Positions 44,579 through 54,624 are shown, counted from the first letter of the stretch. The stretch is 64,000 nt of DNA from Alphaproteobacteria bacterium (GCA_022449545.1 JAKUPN010000003.1:62001-126000); one strand, 5' to 3'. A program made the numbers and translations. Notes: generated by a model from the sequence alone, not told the origin.

Positions 44579-46078
44579 TTAGTGCAGATAACGTCTTTGA
44601 AGGTGTTCCTGGAAAACCTTTATATTTAGATTATTTCCTGATGCTGTGAGCAATAATTCTTCTGCACTCAAAAGTGAGCCTTTTGAATGAATATTTGAGT
44701 GCAACCAATCCAGTAGGGACTTGAATTTTCCCTTTGAAATTTCATCTTCTAGATCGTTTAGTTGTTTTTTAGCTGCACTATAAAATTGTGCAGCTGCCAC
44801 CGCACCAATTGTATAAGTAGGAAAATATCCAAAACTACCAGAGGGCCAATGGATATCTTGCAAGCAGCCAAGAGAATCGTTCGGAGGCGTAATTCCTAAT
44901 AAACTTGCCATGCCTTCATTCCAGGCCACAGGTAAATCAGCGACCAACAAATCGTTGCTAATTAATGCTCGTTCCAAGCGATATCTCAAGATAATGTGTG
45001 CAGGATAAGTTACTTCATCAGCATCCACCCTTATAAAACCTGGATTAACCCTGGTGTAAAGGCGATATAAATTATCAACCTCCCAAGCTGCACCAGACCC
45101 AGAAAAAGCCCTTTTTATAATTGGGGCTGCGTAAATCATAAAGCTATGTGAACGACAAACTTGCATTTCAACGAGAAGAGATTGGCTCTCGTGCATAGCC
45201 ATCCCCCAAGCAGATCCTACGGGTTGGTAAGACCAGCTTTCAGGTAATCCGTGTTCGTAAATGGCGTGACCAGTTTCATGCAGAACGCCCATCAAAGAAG
45301 AAGTAAAATCATTCTCATCATAACGGGTAGTAATACGAACGTCATTTAACCCGCCTCCACAAAATGGATGAAGACTTACATCAACGCGCCCCCTGGTAAA
45401 ATCAAAGCCAAAATCTTTCATGAACTCAGTGCCCAACCGCTTCTGTTTATCAATAGAAAATGGACCTTTGAGAGGAATAGTTTTAGGCTGCCTGGATTGA
45501 AACTCCATTACCTCACCCAAAAAACCTGATAAAAAATTTTCATGATCAGAAAAAACTTCATCAATTGTCTCACTACGACAACCAGGTTCATAAGTGTCGA
45601 GTAATGAATCATAGGGTGATAAACCTAGTTTCTCAGACTTTGCTATAGAAACCTCTCGAGTAATTTCAATGACCTCCTTTAAACTAGGCATTAGAAAAGA
45701 GAAATCACTTTCTTGTTTTGCTTTGCGCCATTCCATCTGACAGCTTGAATTTGCTTGTGATTGCGCTTTAATCAAGCCAGCTGGAACTGATATTGCATGA
45801 AGATGAGCGCGCTTCATCCCTGCTACGTTAGCTACTTTCCATGCGTCTATTCCTCCATTGTTGACCTCAACCTTATCTAATAATTCACTTATTTTTGGCT
45901 GCGTTAGGAGGTCATGACTCAAAACGCTCAGAGTTGCGAGCTGCTCAGATCTTGAAGATGCACTTCCTTCAGGCATCATTGTCGACTGATCCCAATCTAG
46001 AATCGCAATTGCGTCATTAATAATTCCAATCCGTCGAAAAAGGTCTACTAAATCATTATACGCTGAATTTTCCGGCAT
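44579..46078 (-). CDS. Carboxypeptidase Taq (M32) metallopeptidase
   Basis: Metal-dependent carboxypeptidase of about 499 residues. The zinc motif HETGH is near residue 267 in VLHETGHAIYEHGLP; MHESQSLLVEMQVCRS and RVDADEVTYPAHIILRYRLE are the conserved downstream elements. No signal peptide, so cytoplasmic. It is divergent from tldD. The 182-base intergenic region has a TATAAT at 46241-46246 for tldD but no matching -35. Confidence 0.95.
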   Translation of the reverse strand: MPENSAYNDLVDLFRRIGIINDAIAILDWDQSTMMPEGSASSRSEQLATLSVLSHDLLTQPKISELLDKVEVNNGGIDAWKVANVAGMKRAHLHAISVPAGLIKAQSQANSSCQMEWRKAKQESDFSFLMPSLKEVIEITREVSIAKSEKLGLSPYDSLLDTYEPGCRSETIDEVFSDHENFLSGFLGEVMEFQSRQPKTIPLKGPFSIDKQKRLGTEFMKDFGFDFTRGRVDVSLHPFCGGGLNDVRITTRYDENDFTSSLMGVLHETGHAIYEHGLPESWSYQPVGSAWGMAMHESQSLLVEMQVCRSHSFMIYAAPIIKRAFSGSGAAWEVDNLYRLYTRVNPGFIRVDADEVTYPAHIILRYRLERALISNDLLVADLPVAWNEGMASLLGITPPNDSLGCLQDIHWPSGSFGYFPTYTIGAVAAAQFYSAAKKQLNDLEDEISKGKFKSLLDWLHSNIHSKGSLLSAEELLLTASGNNLNIKVFQEHLQRRYLH

Positions 46079-46260
46079 TTCGTATCCCTACTATTTGCGC
46101 TCTTATGAAATATTTAACACAATTATTTTAATTTATAAGTCAATCTTCATTTTTTGTGTTAATACTTAATCAACTAATTTAAAAATTTCTCTATTTTAAA
46201 CTATCAATCTACTAACCACTGTGGCCACTGAAGTTCATAGTATAATTTTGGAACGATCTT

Positions 46261-47694
46261 ATGAGCGATATTACACAGACAAATAGAATTTTTTTTAACG
46301 ATACAGGTATGGATCCCAAGCGCCTTCAACACATAACAGATGAATCAATAGGAGATTCAGATGACGGCGAACTTTTTCTTGAATACCGCCAGAGTGAAAG
46401 TATAACGTTCGATGATGGACGAGTCCGGAACGCAAGTTTTGATACTTCTCAAGGATTTGGTATTCGTTCTATAGTTGATGAAGCAATTGGATATGCTCAT
46501 TCCACAGAGCTGTCAGAAGCAGCAATAGCTAGAGCTGGCCAAACAATTAGGGCTGTTCGATCTGGAAACTCAGGATCTATAGATGATAAGCCCCTTGGAA
46601 CAAATCAGAGCCTTTACTCAGACGTAAACCCATTAAATATCCAAGAGTTCTCTGAAAAAGTCTCCATTTTAAGTCAAATTGACGAATACGCCAGATCTTC
46701 CGATGAAAGAGTAAGGCAAGTATCTGCTTCAATCTCGGGAAATTGGCAAGCTATTCATATATTGAGAGCAGGAGGAATTCAGGTTTCTGATATTCGGCCT
46801 ATGGTCCGCTTAAATGTGTCCTTAGTAGTTGGTGAAGGCAACCGGCAGGAGTCAGGCTCCATGGGAACTGGCGGTCGCATTACCTATGACAGTTTGTTTG
46901 ATCAATCTAATTGGCAAAATCAAGTAGATAAAGCGCTAAAACAAGCTTTAACTAACTTAGAGGCTGTGCCCGCTCCAGCTGGGGAAATGCAGGTAGTTTT
47001 GGGGCCTGGTTGGCCAGGGGTACTTCTTCATGAAGCGGTCGGACACGGGCTAGAAGGCGATTTCAATCGAAAAAAAACCTCCGCATTTTCTGGTTTATTA
47101 GGTGAGAAAGTTGCCTCATCCGGAGTTACAGTAGTTGATGATGGAACAATTCCTAACCGCCGTGGCTCAATTTCTATTGATGATGAAGGCACGAAAAGTG
47201 CATATAACATACTGATTGAAGATGGTATCTTAAAAAATTATATGCAAGATCGAATGAACGCCCGACTTATGGGGGTAGAACCTACAGGTAATGGACGACG
47301 TCAGTCATTTGCACATCATCCGATGCCGCGTATGACGAATACCTACATGCTGAATGGTCAATCTGAGCCAGAAGAGTGTATACGCTCAGTATCAAAAGGC
47401 ATTTATGCTGTGAATTTTGGTGGGGGCCAAGTCGATATTACCAACGGAAAGTTTGTTTTTAGCTGCACTGAAGCCTACACGATTGAAAACGGAAAGATCG
47501 GCAATCCTGTAAAGGGGGCTACTTTAATCGGCAATGGCCCAGACGCCTTAACCCGTGTTAAAATGATAGGAAATGATACTTGTCTTGATGACGGGGTGGG
47601 AACATGTGGAAAGGACGGACAGTCAGTTCCCGTTGGAGTTGGTCAGCCAACTATTGTTCTTGATGCTCTCACCGTAGGTGGAACTGAGCTCTAA
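46261..47694 (+). CDS. tldD: Metalloprotease TldD
   Basis: Catalytic half of the TldD/TldE (PmbA) heterodimer, which degrades unfolded peptides, cuts microcin B17 leader and helps CcdA turnover in E. coli. 477 residues; the metal motif HEAVGHGLEGD starts at residue 257. Other marks: DGRVRNASFDTSQGFGIR, and GNGRRQSFAHHPMPRMTNTYM. PmbA is encoded at 54699, about 7 kb away on the same strand. The start is ATG at 46261. Confidence 0.97.
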   Translation: MSDITQTNRIFFNDTGMDPKRLQHITDESIGDSDDGELFLEYRQSESITFDDGRVRNASFDTSQGFGIRSIVDEAIGYAHSTELSEAAIARAGQTIRAVRSGNSGSIDDKPLGTNQSLYSDVNPLNIQEFSEKVSILSQIDEYARSSDERVRQVSASISGNWQAIHILRAGGIQVSDIRPMVRLNVSLVVGEGNRQESGSMGTGGRITYDSLFDQSNWQNQVDKALKQALTNLEAVPAPAGEMQVVLGPGWPGVLLHEAVGHGLEGDFNRKKTSAFSGLLGEKVASSGVTVVDDGTIPNRRGSISIDDEGTKSAYNILIEDGILKNYMQDRMNARLMGVEPTGNGRRQSFAHHPMPRMTNTYMLNGQSEPEECIRSVSKGIYAVNFGGGQVDITNGKFVFSCTEAYTIENGKIGNPVKGATLIGNGPDALTRVKMIGNDTCLDDGVGTCGKDGQSVPVGVGQPTIVLDALTVGGTEL

Positions 47695-47827
47695 TAAGTT
47701 AAAGTAGTACTATAAATGGCACATGTCAGGTATGCGTATTTTGCATGTTGAGATTGCAAATTATTTAAATTGCTTCATAAAGACTGATCTATTTATTAAA
47801 CCGGCATAAATTGTACGCTGCTGATTA

Positions 47828-49003
47828 ATGGAAGCTGATTCAGTCATGACAGAAAAAGCAACCCAAGAAGAGTCGTTGGAGAGAGATGGAGCTTCAAAAA
47901 ATGAAACTGCCTCTTCATCCGGCTTTCGTAGATTAATTCGATCAATTTTTGTTTTCGCTATAGTCGTTGTTTGTCTGGTATTTACAGGAAAATGGGCATT
48001 AGATGAATGGAGTAAAGTGACCGAAACTGATGCACGAATAAAAACAGACCAAATAGCGATCAGCAGTAGAATTGAAGGATGGGCAGTTAAAATTCCGATT
48101 AAAGAAGGTGATAATATCAAGACCGGAGATCTTCTTTTAGCAATAGATTCACGTGAAGCTGAGCTCAAGCTTAAGGAGTTAGACTCAAAACTTCTAGCCA
48201 TAGAAGCTCGAAGACAAAAAATATTATTAGAGACACAAATGGTCGACTCCCTTACCAAAAGTCGACAGGAAGGGGCTTTATCGCGGTTGAAAGCATCAGA
48301 GATAAGTGTAAAAGCAAGCCGTGAACAACGACAACTGTCTCTAGTTAGTTTTGAGCGCGCAAAACAACTTATAAAAAATCAAGCCATTCCAGAGCAACGC
48401 CTCGATCAAGCCAAGCTAAAATATAGCCAATCAGATGAAAGGTACCAGGTTGCCAAGGCTGATCTATTAGCTGCAAAAGCAGATGTAAGAGAAGCTGCCG
48501 CTAATCGACAGAAAATTAAAATTAATAAATCTCTGTTGGATGAATTAAAATATAGTGAGGCTCAAATTATCACTGAACGTGACCAGAGGATTCTCGACAT
48601 TAAAGACAGGCTCATACTTAGTCCTATCCTAGGAGTGGTATCGCGAAAGTTTATTAATGAAGGAGAATATCTACGCAGAGGTCAGAGACTAATGCTTATA
48701 CATGACCCCAAAAATATTTGGGTTGAAGCAAATATTAAAGAAACTGAATTGAGACATCTGACTTTAGGAATGCCAGTTAGGATATCGGTTGATGCTTATC
48801 CAGACCAGTTATTTATAGGCAAGATAGAAAACCTTGGCCAAGCGGCGACAGGAGAGTTTGCATTACTACCCAATCCTAATCCAAGTGGCAACTTTACTAA
48901 AATAACTCAGCGACTACCAATAAGAATCGGTATAGAACAGAAACAGAATATTTTACGGCCTGGTATGCTCGTGGTGGTCGAAATAGATATTCCTGGAAGG
49001 TAG
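47828..49003 (+). CDS. emrA: HlyD/EmrA-family membrane fusion protein
   Basis: Periplasmic adaptor for a multidrug MFS pump. 391 residues: N-terminal polar tail, one membrane helix (about 38-56), then TDARIKTDQIAISSRIEGW leading to the biotinyl-lipoyl-like half motif and a coiled-coil hairpin (about 100-220), then RLILSPILGVVSRKFINEGEYLRRGQ-type barrel region. It is 13 bases before emrB. A TolC-like outer-membrane partner is not in the window. Symbol by analogy. Confidence 0.9.
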   Translation: MEADSVMTEKATQEESLERDGASKNETASSSGFRRLIRSIFVFAIVVVCLVFTGKWALDEWSKVTETDARIKTDQIAISSRIEGWAVKIPIKEGDNIKTGDLLLAIDSREAELKLKELDSKLLAIEARRQKILLETQMVDSLTKSRQEGALSRLKASEISVKASREQRQLSLVSFERAKQLIKNQAIPEQRLDQAKLKYSQSDERYQVAKADLLAAKADVREAAANRQKIKINKSLLDELKYSEAQIITERDQRILDIKDRLILSPILGVVSRKFINEGEYLRRGQRLMLIHDPKNIWVEANIKETELRHLTLGMPVRISVDAYPDQLFIGKIENLGQAATGEFALLPNPNPSGNFTKITQRLPIRIGIEQKQNILRPGMLVVVEIDIPGR

Positions 49004-49016
49004 AGATACTTCTAAG

Positions 49017-50537
49017 ATGAGTGACCGTACGCGAGGGCAACTCATAGTATTGACATGCATAATGTCTAGTATGGCTCTTGCAATGTCATCAACCATTATT
49101 AATGTAGCCGTACCTGATATTATGGGGGCATTTGGCATTGGCCAGGATCTAGCTCAATGGATGGCTACCGCATTTTTTGCTGCGATGAGTTCGGGTCTTT
49201 TGGCAAGTAGCTGGGCTATACGTTCATTTGGCGAACGAAGGGTCTTTGTCTGCATGATGGTTTTATTTATATCAGCTTCTATTATAGGAGGCAGTGGACA
49301 AGATTTTAATTCGATTATTCTATCTCGTATGGCTCAGGGATTTTCTGCTGGCATCTCTCTTCCTCTTACGCAGCTTGCAATGTACAGAGTGTTCGGCCCC
49401 GATAGACGTTCTTTAGCAAACGGTCTATTTGGATTTAGTTTTGTGCTGGGCCCAGGAATAGGACCTTGGATAGGCGGTATGGCAGTGGACGCCTTTGATT
49501 GGCGTTCTGTTTTTTATGTTGCTCCTCCGATTGCTGCCATAACAGCACTTCTTGCAAGTTATGTTCTGTCACCAAGAGAAGAAACAGGACCTAAACCCAA
49601 ATTTGATATATTAGGATTTGGGTTACTTTCAATATTCTTGGTGTGTATTCTTAGTGGTCTTTCAGATGGTCAAAGATTGGGATGGCAATCTGACCAAGTT
49701 GTTCTTCTATTGTCTGCAGGCATATTTTTAGCAATTGGTTTCATTCTTTGGGAATGGAAGAACGAAAATCGTTTGCTAGACGTGAGAAGGTTTAGCTCTC
49801 GTCAATTCGCAGCGGCTAATGTCATTTCATTTTTATTTGGCATCGGATTGTTTGGATCTTTATACTTATTACCTATATTTGTTCAAATCGTTCAAAACTA
49901 TACCCCGACGCGTGCAGGTTTAGTATTAATACCTGCAGGATTAATACTAGGTATAGTTATGCCAGTAATGGGGCGTATTGGAGATCGTATGCCTGCCCAT
50001 ATACCCATAATAATAGGTACAGTGGGCTTTGTATTATCTTGTTACGCACTAGGAATAGCCGACGCCAATACAGGTTTTTGGGCTTTTGCATTAATTGTAA
50101 TGTTAGGTCGTGGCGCACACTCAGCTATTTTTCCACCATTAATGGCCGCTGGTTTAAAAAACATACCTGTGAAAGAAATACCTGAAGCAAATGGCACCAT
50201 TAATTTTACCCGACAACTCGGAGGAGCCTTTGGCATAAATCTTCTGGCAATTTATCTTGAAAGAAAGATTTCTTTCTTTAGTGAATACATATCAACAACA
50301 CAGTCTCCAGCGCATTCCGTGAGTAAGGAGTTTTTATATAAAGTTACAGACTTATTCTCGTTTGCAGGGCTAAGTGATTCATTTAGTCAGCCTGCAGCAA
50401 TTATATATCTTAATCAGACCTTTATTGCTCAGGCGAATATGCTGGCATTCAGAGAAACCTTTATTATGCTGGGAATAGTTAGTTTTATTGGAGTTATATT
50501 CGCTTTCATACTAAAGCCACCTAGTGACCAATCTTGA
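49017..50537 (+). CDS. emrB: DHA2-family MFS drug efflux pump (EmrB type)
   Basis: 506 residues with about 14 hydrophobic segments. Motif C of antiporters is visible as GFSFVLGPGIGPWIGG; other marks are TIINVAVPDIMGAFG at helix 1 and SRMAQGFSAGISLPL. It forms a tripartite pump with the EmrA-like protein encoded just upstream. Substrate range is unknown. Convergent with gshA, 27 bases between stops. Confidence 0.92.
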   Translation: MSDRTRGQLIVLTCIMSSMALAMSSTIINVAVPDIMGAFGIGQDLAQWMATAFFAAMSSGLLASSWAIRSFGERRVFVCMMVLFISASIIGGSGQDFNSIILSRMAQGFSAGISLPLTQLAMYRVFGPDRRSLANGLFGFSFVLGPGIGPWIGGMAVDAFDWRSVFYVAPPIAAITALLASYVLSPREETGPKPKFDILGFGLLSIFLVCILSGLSDGQRLGWQSDQVVLLLSAGIFLAIGFILWEWKNENRLLDVRRFSSRQFAAANVISFLFGIGLFGSLYLLPIFVQIVQNYTPTRAGLVLIPAGLILGIVMPVMGRIGDRMPAHIPIIIGTVGFVLSCYALGIADANTGFWAFALIVMLGRGAHSAIFPPLMAAGLKNIPVKEIPEANGTINFTRQLGGAFGINLLAIYLERKISFFSEYISTTQSPAHSVSKEFLYKVTDLFSFAGLSDSFSQPAAIIYLNQTFIAQANMLAFRETFIMLGIVSFIGVIFAFILKPPSDQS

Positions 50538-50564
50538 TCACTGTATAAATAATACATATTTTTA

Positions 50565-51932
50565 TTAGTATGCATACTCTTCAAAAGCACGGTTCACGTT
50601 CTGTCCCCATCTACCGTTAAAAGCAGCCAACTTATTTTCCGCAGGAGTTATTCCTGAATCAACTATCTGTTCCAAAGTCGATAAAAAATGTGACTCGTCC
50701 TGGCTCCAAAAATCTAATTTTTGTCTATTTTTAAGCCCTTTTCTTGAAAGCTCAAGAGCTTCTCTCGCAATTTCTATTACCTTGCGATTACGAAACACAC
50801 TATCTAGCCCACTCTCTGGAATTTTATTTCTAAGTTCATTAACCTCCTCAAATTTCCAATCTTTAATCATCTGATAGGTTTCATCAAGAGATGACGAATC
50901 ATACAACAATCCAACCCAAAAAGCTGGTAAAGCACAAACTCTTCTCCAAGGCCCACCATCTGCTCCCCTCATTTCTATAAACTGCTTAAGACGCACTTCT
51001 GGGAATAAAGTCGTCAAGTGGTCTTCCCAGTCTTTAAGAAGAGGTTTTTCACCAGGAAATGAGGCCAAATTACAATTTAAGAAATCTCTAAAGGATTGAC
51101 CACTTACGTCTATATACTTGCCATCACGAATTATAAAATACATCGGCACATCTAGTGCGTATTCCATATAATGTTCAAAACTAAAATCATCTTTAAAAAC
51201 GAAAGGTAATATTCCTGATCGATCTGGGTCAACATCAGTCCAAACCCTGCTACGAAAGCTTTTATAATTCGTGGCTTTTCCTTCATAAAATGGCGAATTA
51301 GAAAATAAAGCAGTAACTATCGGCTGAAGAGCCATCCCGACCCTCATCTTTCTGGCCATATCCTTCTCACTTGAGAAATCAAGATTCACCTGAACAGTGC
51401 ATGTACGTAACATCATGTCCAAACCCATAGAGCCTTTTTTAGGCATATAGTCACGCATAATTTGATAACGGTTCTTCGGCATCCAAGGAACATCTTCTCT
51501 GCGCAAATAAGGATGAAACCCAATTCCGATCATGCCAATTCCCAAATCTCTATTTACCTGGCGAATCTGTCTTAGATGCTCTTGAACCTCATCACATGTT
51601 TGATGCAGCGTTTCCAATGGTGCTCCAGATAATTCAAACTGACCACCTGGCTCTAAAGAAATGTTTGATCCATCGCTACTTGATAAAGCTATAACGTGCT
51701 CGCCTTCAAAGACCGGAGTCCATCCAAAACGCTGCATCCCAACAAGAAGATCCTGAATTCCCGGGGATCCTTTATAAGGTAAAGGAGAATAATCCTTAAG
51801 ATGATAAGCAAATTTTTCGTGCTCTGTACCAATTCGCCAGTTCTCAACTGACTTAACACCAGATTCAAACCATTCTATTAATTGACTTTTAGAATCAACA
51901 ACCGGATTGTCTTTTTTATAGGCGGATATCAT
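50565..51932 (-). CDS. gshA: Glutamate-cysteine ligase, plant/alphaproteobacterial type
   Basis: First step of glutathione synthesis. 455 residues with GTEHEKFAYHLKDYSPLPY (substrate site), SLEPGGQFELSGAP, and EMRGADGGPWRRVCALPAFWVGLLYD. This type is unlike the E. coli GshA and is shared by alphaproteobacteria and plants. gshA next to rsmE is conserved in the group; the gap is 37 bases. gshB is not in the window. Confidence 0.96.
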   Translation of the reverse strand: MISAYKKDNPVVDSKSQLIEWFESGVKSVENWRIGTEHEKFAYHLKDYSPLPYKGSPGIQDLLVGMQRFGWTPVFEGEHVIALSSSDGSNISLEPGGQFELSGAPLETLHQTCDEVQEHLRQIRQVNRDLGIGMIGIGFHPYLRREDVPWMPKNRYQIMRDYMPKKGSMGLDMMLRTCTVQVNLDFSSEKDMARKMRVGMALQPIVTALFSNSPFYEGKATNYKSFRSRVWTDVDPDRSGILPFVFKDDFSFEHYMEYALDVPMYFIIRDGKYIDVSGQSFRDFLNCNLASFPGEKPLLKDWEDHLTTLFPEVRLKQFIEMRGADGGPWRRVCALPAFWVGLLYDSSSLDETYQMIKDWKFEEVNELRNKIPESGLDSVFRNRKVIEIAREALELSRKGLKNRQKLDFWSQDESHFLSTLEQIVDSGITPAENKLAAFNGRWGQNVNRAFEEYAY

Positions 51933-51969
51933 TTAATTTTCTAAACCCTTTATTATTTAATAAACTACA

Positions 51970-52758
51970 CTATTTTAATTTCCAGTCCCCAACAAACGCC
52001 TGAATTACTGCAAGCCCAGCTATAGCTGCAGTTTCAGAGCGCATTACTCTTGGGCCTAAACTAACCTTATAAATAAAATCATACTCATCAATATTTTGAA
52101 GTTCTTCAAACGCGAAACCACCCTCTGGACCAATTAATAATGAGTATGGAGGTTTATTTGTTATTAGATTCAATCCTAAAACATCCACAATAGGTTTACC
52201 TTCACCTGTTTCATCAGCAACTAAAAGACTATGCCTATCAGGCCATGATGATAACAACTCCTGTAAAGATACAGGCTCGTTGATCACAGGGACAGAAAGT
52301 CGTCTGCACTGTTCAGCAGCCTCGATAACATTAGAATATAGACGATCAATATTTACTCTTTTTATCTGAGTATATTCTGTAAAAACTGGTGTCAATTCAG
52401 TGACACCTAGCTCAGTGGCCTTTTTGGCTAAAAAATCTATATGCGCTCGTTTAATAGGTGCAAAAAATAAATTAAGCTCTGTTTCATAAAATTGTTTTCT
52501 TTGGCAACTTATAAGTTTAACAACTACTTGTCTTTTTTCTCTCAAAATTATTTCGGCACGCCATTCACCGTCTTTACCATTAAACAAAAAAATAATATTT
52601 CCTAGCCGAACACGCATCACATTAATAAGATAATGAGACTGTTCTTGGGTCATTTTAATAATAGAATTTTCATTTAAATCATCAAAAACAAACAAACGTA
52701 TGTTCGGACGAAAGTTTTCATCATCTCTAAAAATATTTTTTTTTCTATCTTGGTTCAT
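51970..52758 (-). CDS. rsmE: 16S rRNA (uracil(1498)-N3)-methyltransferase
   Basis: SPOUT-family methyltransferase for U1498 of 16S rRNA. 262 residues; N-terminal PUA-like part starting near IRLFVFDDL, then KRAHIDFLAKKATELGVTEL, LIGPEGGFAFEE and SLGPRVMRSETAAIAGLAVIQ. ATG at 52758. Only 26 bases separate it from the divergent ubiA start, so each promoter must overlap the other gene's start region. Confidence 0.95.
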   Translation of the reverse strand: MNQDRKKNIFRDDENFRPNIRLFVFDDLNENSIIKMTQEQSHYLINVMRVRLGNIIFLFNGKDGEWRAEIILREKRQVVVKLISCQRKQFYETELNLFFAPIKRAHIDFLAKKATELGVTELTPVFTEYTQIKRVNIDRLYSNVIEAAEQCRRLSVPVINEPVSLQELLSSWPDRHSLLVADETGEGKPIVDVLGLNLITNKPPYSLLIGPEGGFAFEELQNIDEYDFIYKVSLGPRVMRSETAAIAGLAVIQAFVGDWKLK

Positions 52759-52784
52759 CTTTACTTCATTTGGGGATTTTCATT

Positions 52785-53705
52785 GTGATTGATTCGAAAG
52801 AAAATAGCACAAGTGATATACCTCAAGGTAATTGGGTTGATCAACTGCTTCCCAAACCGATTCGACCTTATATTCGCTTAGCGAGGGTAGACCGACCGAT
52901 AGGAACTTGGTTGTTGCTCTTGCCGGGTTGGTGGTCTTTGAGTTTGGCAAAACCCGCAAGTATCCCGGACATTAGTTTTTTTATGCTTTTTGGAATCGGC
53001 GCTTTACTAATGCGCGGCGCTGGCTGCGTAGTTAATGACTTGTTCGATCGAAACTTAGATATAAAGGTGTTAAGGACATCAGACCGGCCAATAGCCACAG
53101 GTTTAATCTCGTCACACAAAGCTATTTTTTTTCTATTAATTTTATTATTATGTAGTTTTGTCATTTTAATCCAATTTAACAGTTATGCTATTGCAGTAGG
53201 ATGTTTAAGTCTTTTATTAGTAGTTCCTTATCCATTAATGAAACGAATAACATGGTGGCCTCAAGCCTGGTTAGGGCTAACATTTAACTGGGGAGTTCTA
53301 CTTGGTTGGGCAGTCATTAACGCAGACATAACTATTGCAGCATTATTGCTATATACATCCGGTTTCTTTTGGACGTTAGCTTACGATACAATTTACGCCC
53401 ATCAAGATATAGATAGTGATGAGGTGGTAGGAATAAAGTCAACTGCCATTTTATTTGGGACTAAATCGCTTTATTGGATCATACTATTCTTCACTTGCTC
53501 TATAGTATTATTAGGATGTACCGGTCTTTATATAGGAATTAGTTGGCCATTCTTTATAGGTCTCTCAGCAGCAGCGCTACACGTGGTTTGGCAACTTAAA
53601 AAAATAAATTTAGACAATTCGGATAATTGTTTAAAGATTTTTAAATCAAATCGTGATTTTGGTATAATCGTACTAATATCAATAATTGTCGGTCAGATAT
53701 TATAG
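52785..53705 (+). CDS. ubiA: 4-hydroxybenzoate polyprenyltransferase
   Basis: Membrane enzyme that attaches the polyprenyl tail to 4-hydroxybenzoate in ubiquinone synthesis. 306 residues from the GTG at 52785 (GGGGA 8 bases upstream; a TTG at 52770 is the alternative). Hydrophobic helices with the two Mg-diphosphate motifs: VVNDLFDRNLD near 86-96 and DTIYAHQDIDSDE. RVDRPIGTWLLLLPGWWSL is typical of the family. It feeds the quinone used by ETF-QO and bc1. Confidence 0.95.
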   Translation: MIDSKENSTSDIPQGNWVDQLLPKPIRPYIRLARVDRPIGTWLLLLPGWWSLSLAKPASIPDISFFMLFGIGALLMRGAGCVVNDLFDRNLDIKVLRTSDRPIATGLISSHKAIFFLLILLLCSFVILIQFNSYAIAVGCLSLLLVVPYPLMKRITWWPQAWLGLTFNWGVLLGWAVINADITIAALLLYTSGFFWTLAYDTIYAHQDIDSDEVVGIKSTAILFGTKSLYWIILFFTCSIVLLGCTGLYIGISWPFFIGLSAAALHVVWQLKKINLDNSDNCLKIFKSNRDFGIIVLISIIVGQIL

Positions 53706-53716
53706 ACAAAATATCT

Positions 53717-54445
53717 TTATGAGTATCCAATAAATGTATGCTCTGAAAAATTAACCTTTATGGAAGAATTAATTAGGCGTCGTGTCCTTGATAAACGAAC
53801 TTTTTCATTAGATACGTTTTCTGTTATAAAATCGGATAAGTCCATTTTAGGTCGGAAACGATTACGCAAAATAACCTGCATGTCTATTTGTTTTAACTCC
53901 TCATATATTCTACCTTTCGCAGGGATCTCAGCTAGAGAGATTGGCGCTCCCATAGTAGTAGTACAACCCGAAGTGCATAAATAAACATAGGCTTCATGCA
54001 AAACTTCCCCCTCTAATAACTTCAGTGATATATTATTTAATTTAACATAATCATAATGATCCCACTCAGTACTGTGCATTATTTGTAACTGAGATTTATC
54101 CAACCAATTCACAGATATCGACACAGTAGTGCCCTTAGCATAAATAAGTGCAGCCGGCAGTGAGCCATATGAAGAAAAGTGAGCAGAGTAAACTACATCA
54201 TGGTCATCTAAAAAACCTCGTTGAACAGGTATCGGATTATTAGATATACCATATTTTTGAAACAATCTTTTAGGGGACTGATTCGAACCATAACCTATGA
54301 TTGGATATCGCCCTGAAGTTAAGGAATGGTCAAAAGGTTCACCACAACCTCCCTTAAAAGTAAATGAGTTTGAAGTTATTTCATAAGGATATCCAACAGC
54401 ACGCTCAACTAAAGAATCACTTCTTAAAGAATTAATATTGTTCAT
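53717..54445 (-). CDS. Conserved unknown with gamma-glutamylcyclotransferase-like YGSN motif
   Basis: 242-residue cytoplasmic protein. IIGYGSNQSPKRLF near residue 50 resembles the YGSN loop of the GGCT/AIG2 fold, followed by DDHDVVYSAHFSSYGSLPAALI, where a conserved VYSAHF sits. No Glu equivalent to the catalytic residue can be assigned with confidence. Similar unnamed proteins seem present in related alphaproteobacteria. It converges with ubiA (11-base gap) and is divergent from pmbA. Function not known. Confidence 0.65.
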   Translation of the reverse strand: MNNINSLRSDSLVERAVGYPYEITSNSFTFKGGCGEPFDHSLTSGRYPIIGYGSNQSPKRLFQKYGISNNPIPVQRGFLDDHDVVYSAHFSSYGSLPAALIYAKGTTVSISVNWLDKSQLQIMHSTEWDHYDYVKLNNISLKLLEGEVLHEAYVYLCTSGCTTTMGAPISLAEIPAKGRIYEELKQIDMQVILRNRFRPKMDLSDFITENVSNEKVRLSRTRRLINSSIKVNFSEHTFIGYS

Positions 54446-54599
54446 GCCTTTATTCTTTTAAATTTAAGTAAAATAGCCATTTCTCAGAAAGTCATTGTCA
54501 TCAATAAGGTTGTTTTTAACATTGTAACTAGTTCAAATTGGTTAACTAAATATAGATAAAAATACGAATGAGAAAGCATTATAATATCTAAGATACATT

Positions 54600-54624
54600 A
54601 AACTTTTACAAAGAAAACTTTTAC
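54600..54624. repeat. Direct repeat in the pmbA upstream region
   Basis: AAACTTTTAC occurs at 54600-54609 and again at 54615-54624, a 15-base period, within the 253-base AT-rich gap before pmbA. A TATAAT lies just upstream at 54580-54585. The repeats could bind a regulator downstream of the start site. The rest of the gap shows nothing I can name. Confidence 0.35.

Noticed and set aside
46217-46246. TATAAT in front of tldD as a full promoter
   Set aside because: The -10 is perfect but no -35-like hexamer is found at 16-18 bases, so I did not list it as a promoter.
54280-54300. T-arm-like GATTCGAACC suggesting a tRNA
   Set aside because: No acceptor or anticodon stem can be built around it; it lies inside the YGSN-protein gene and encodes its GYGSNQS motif.
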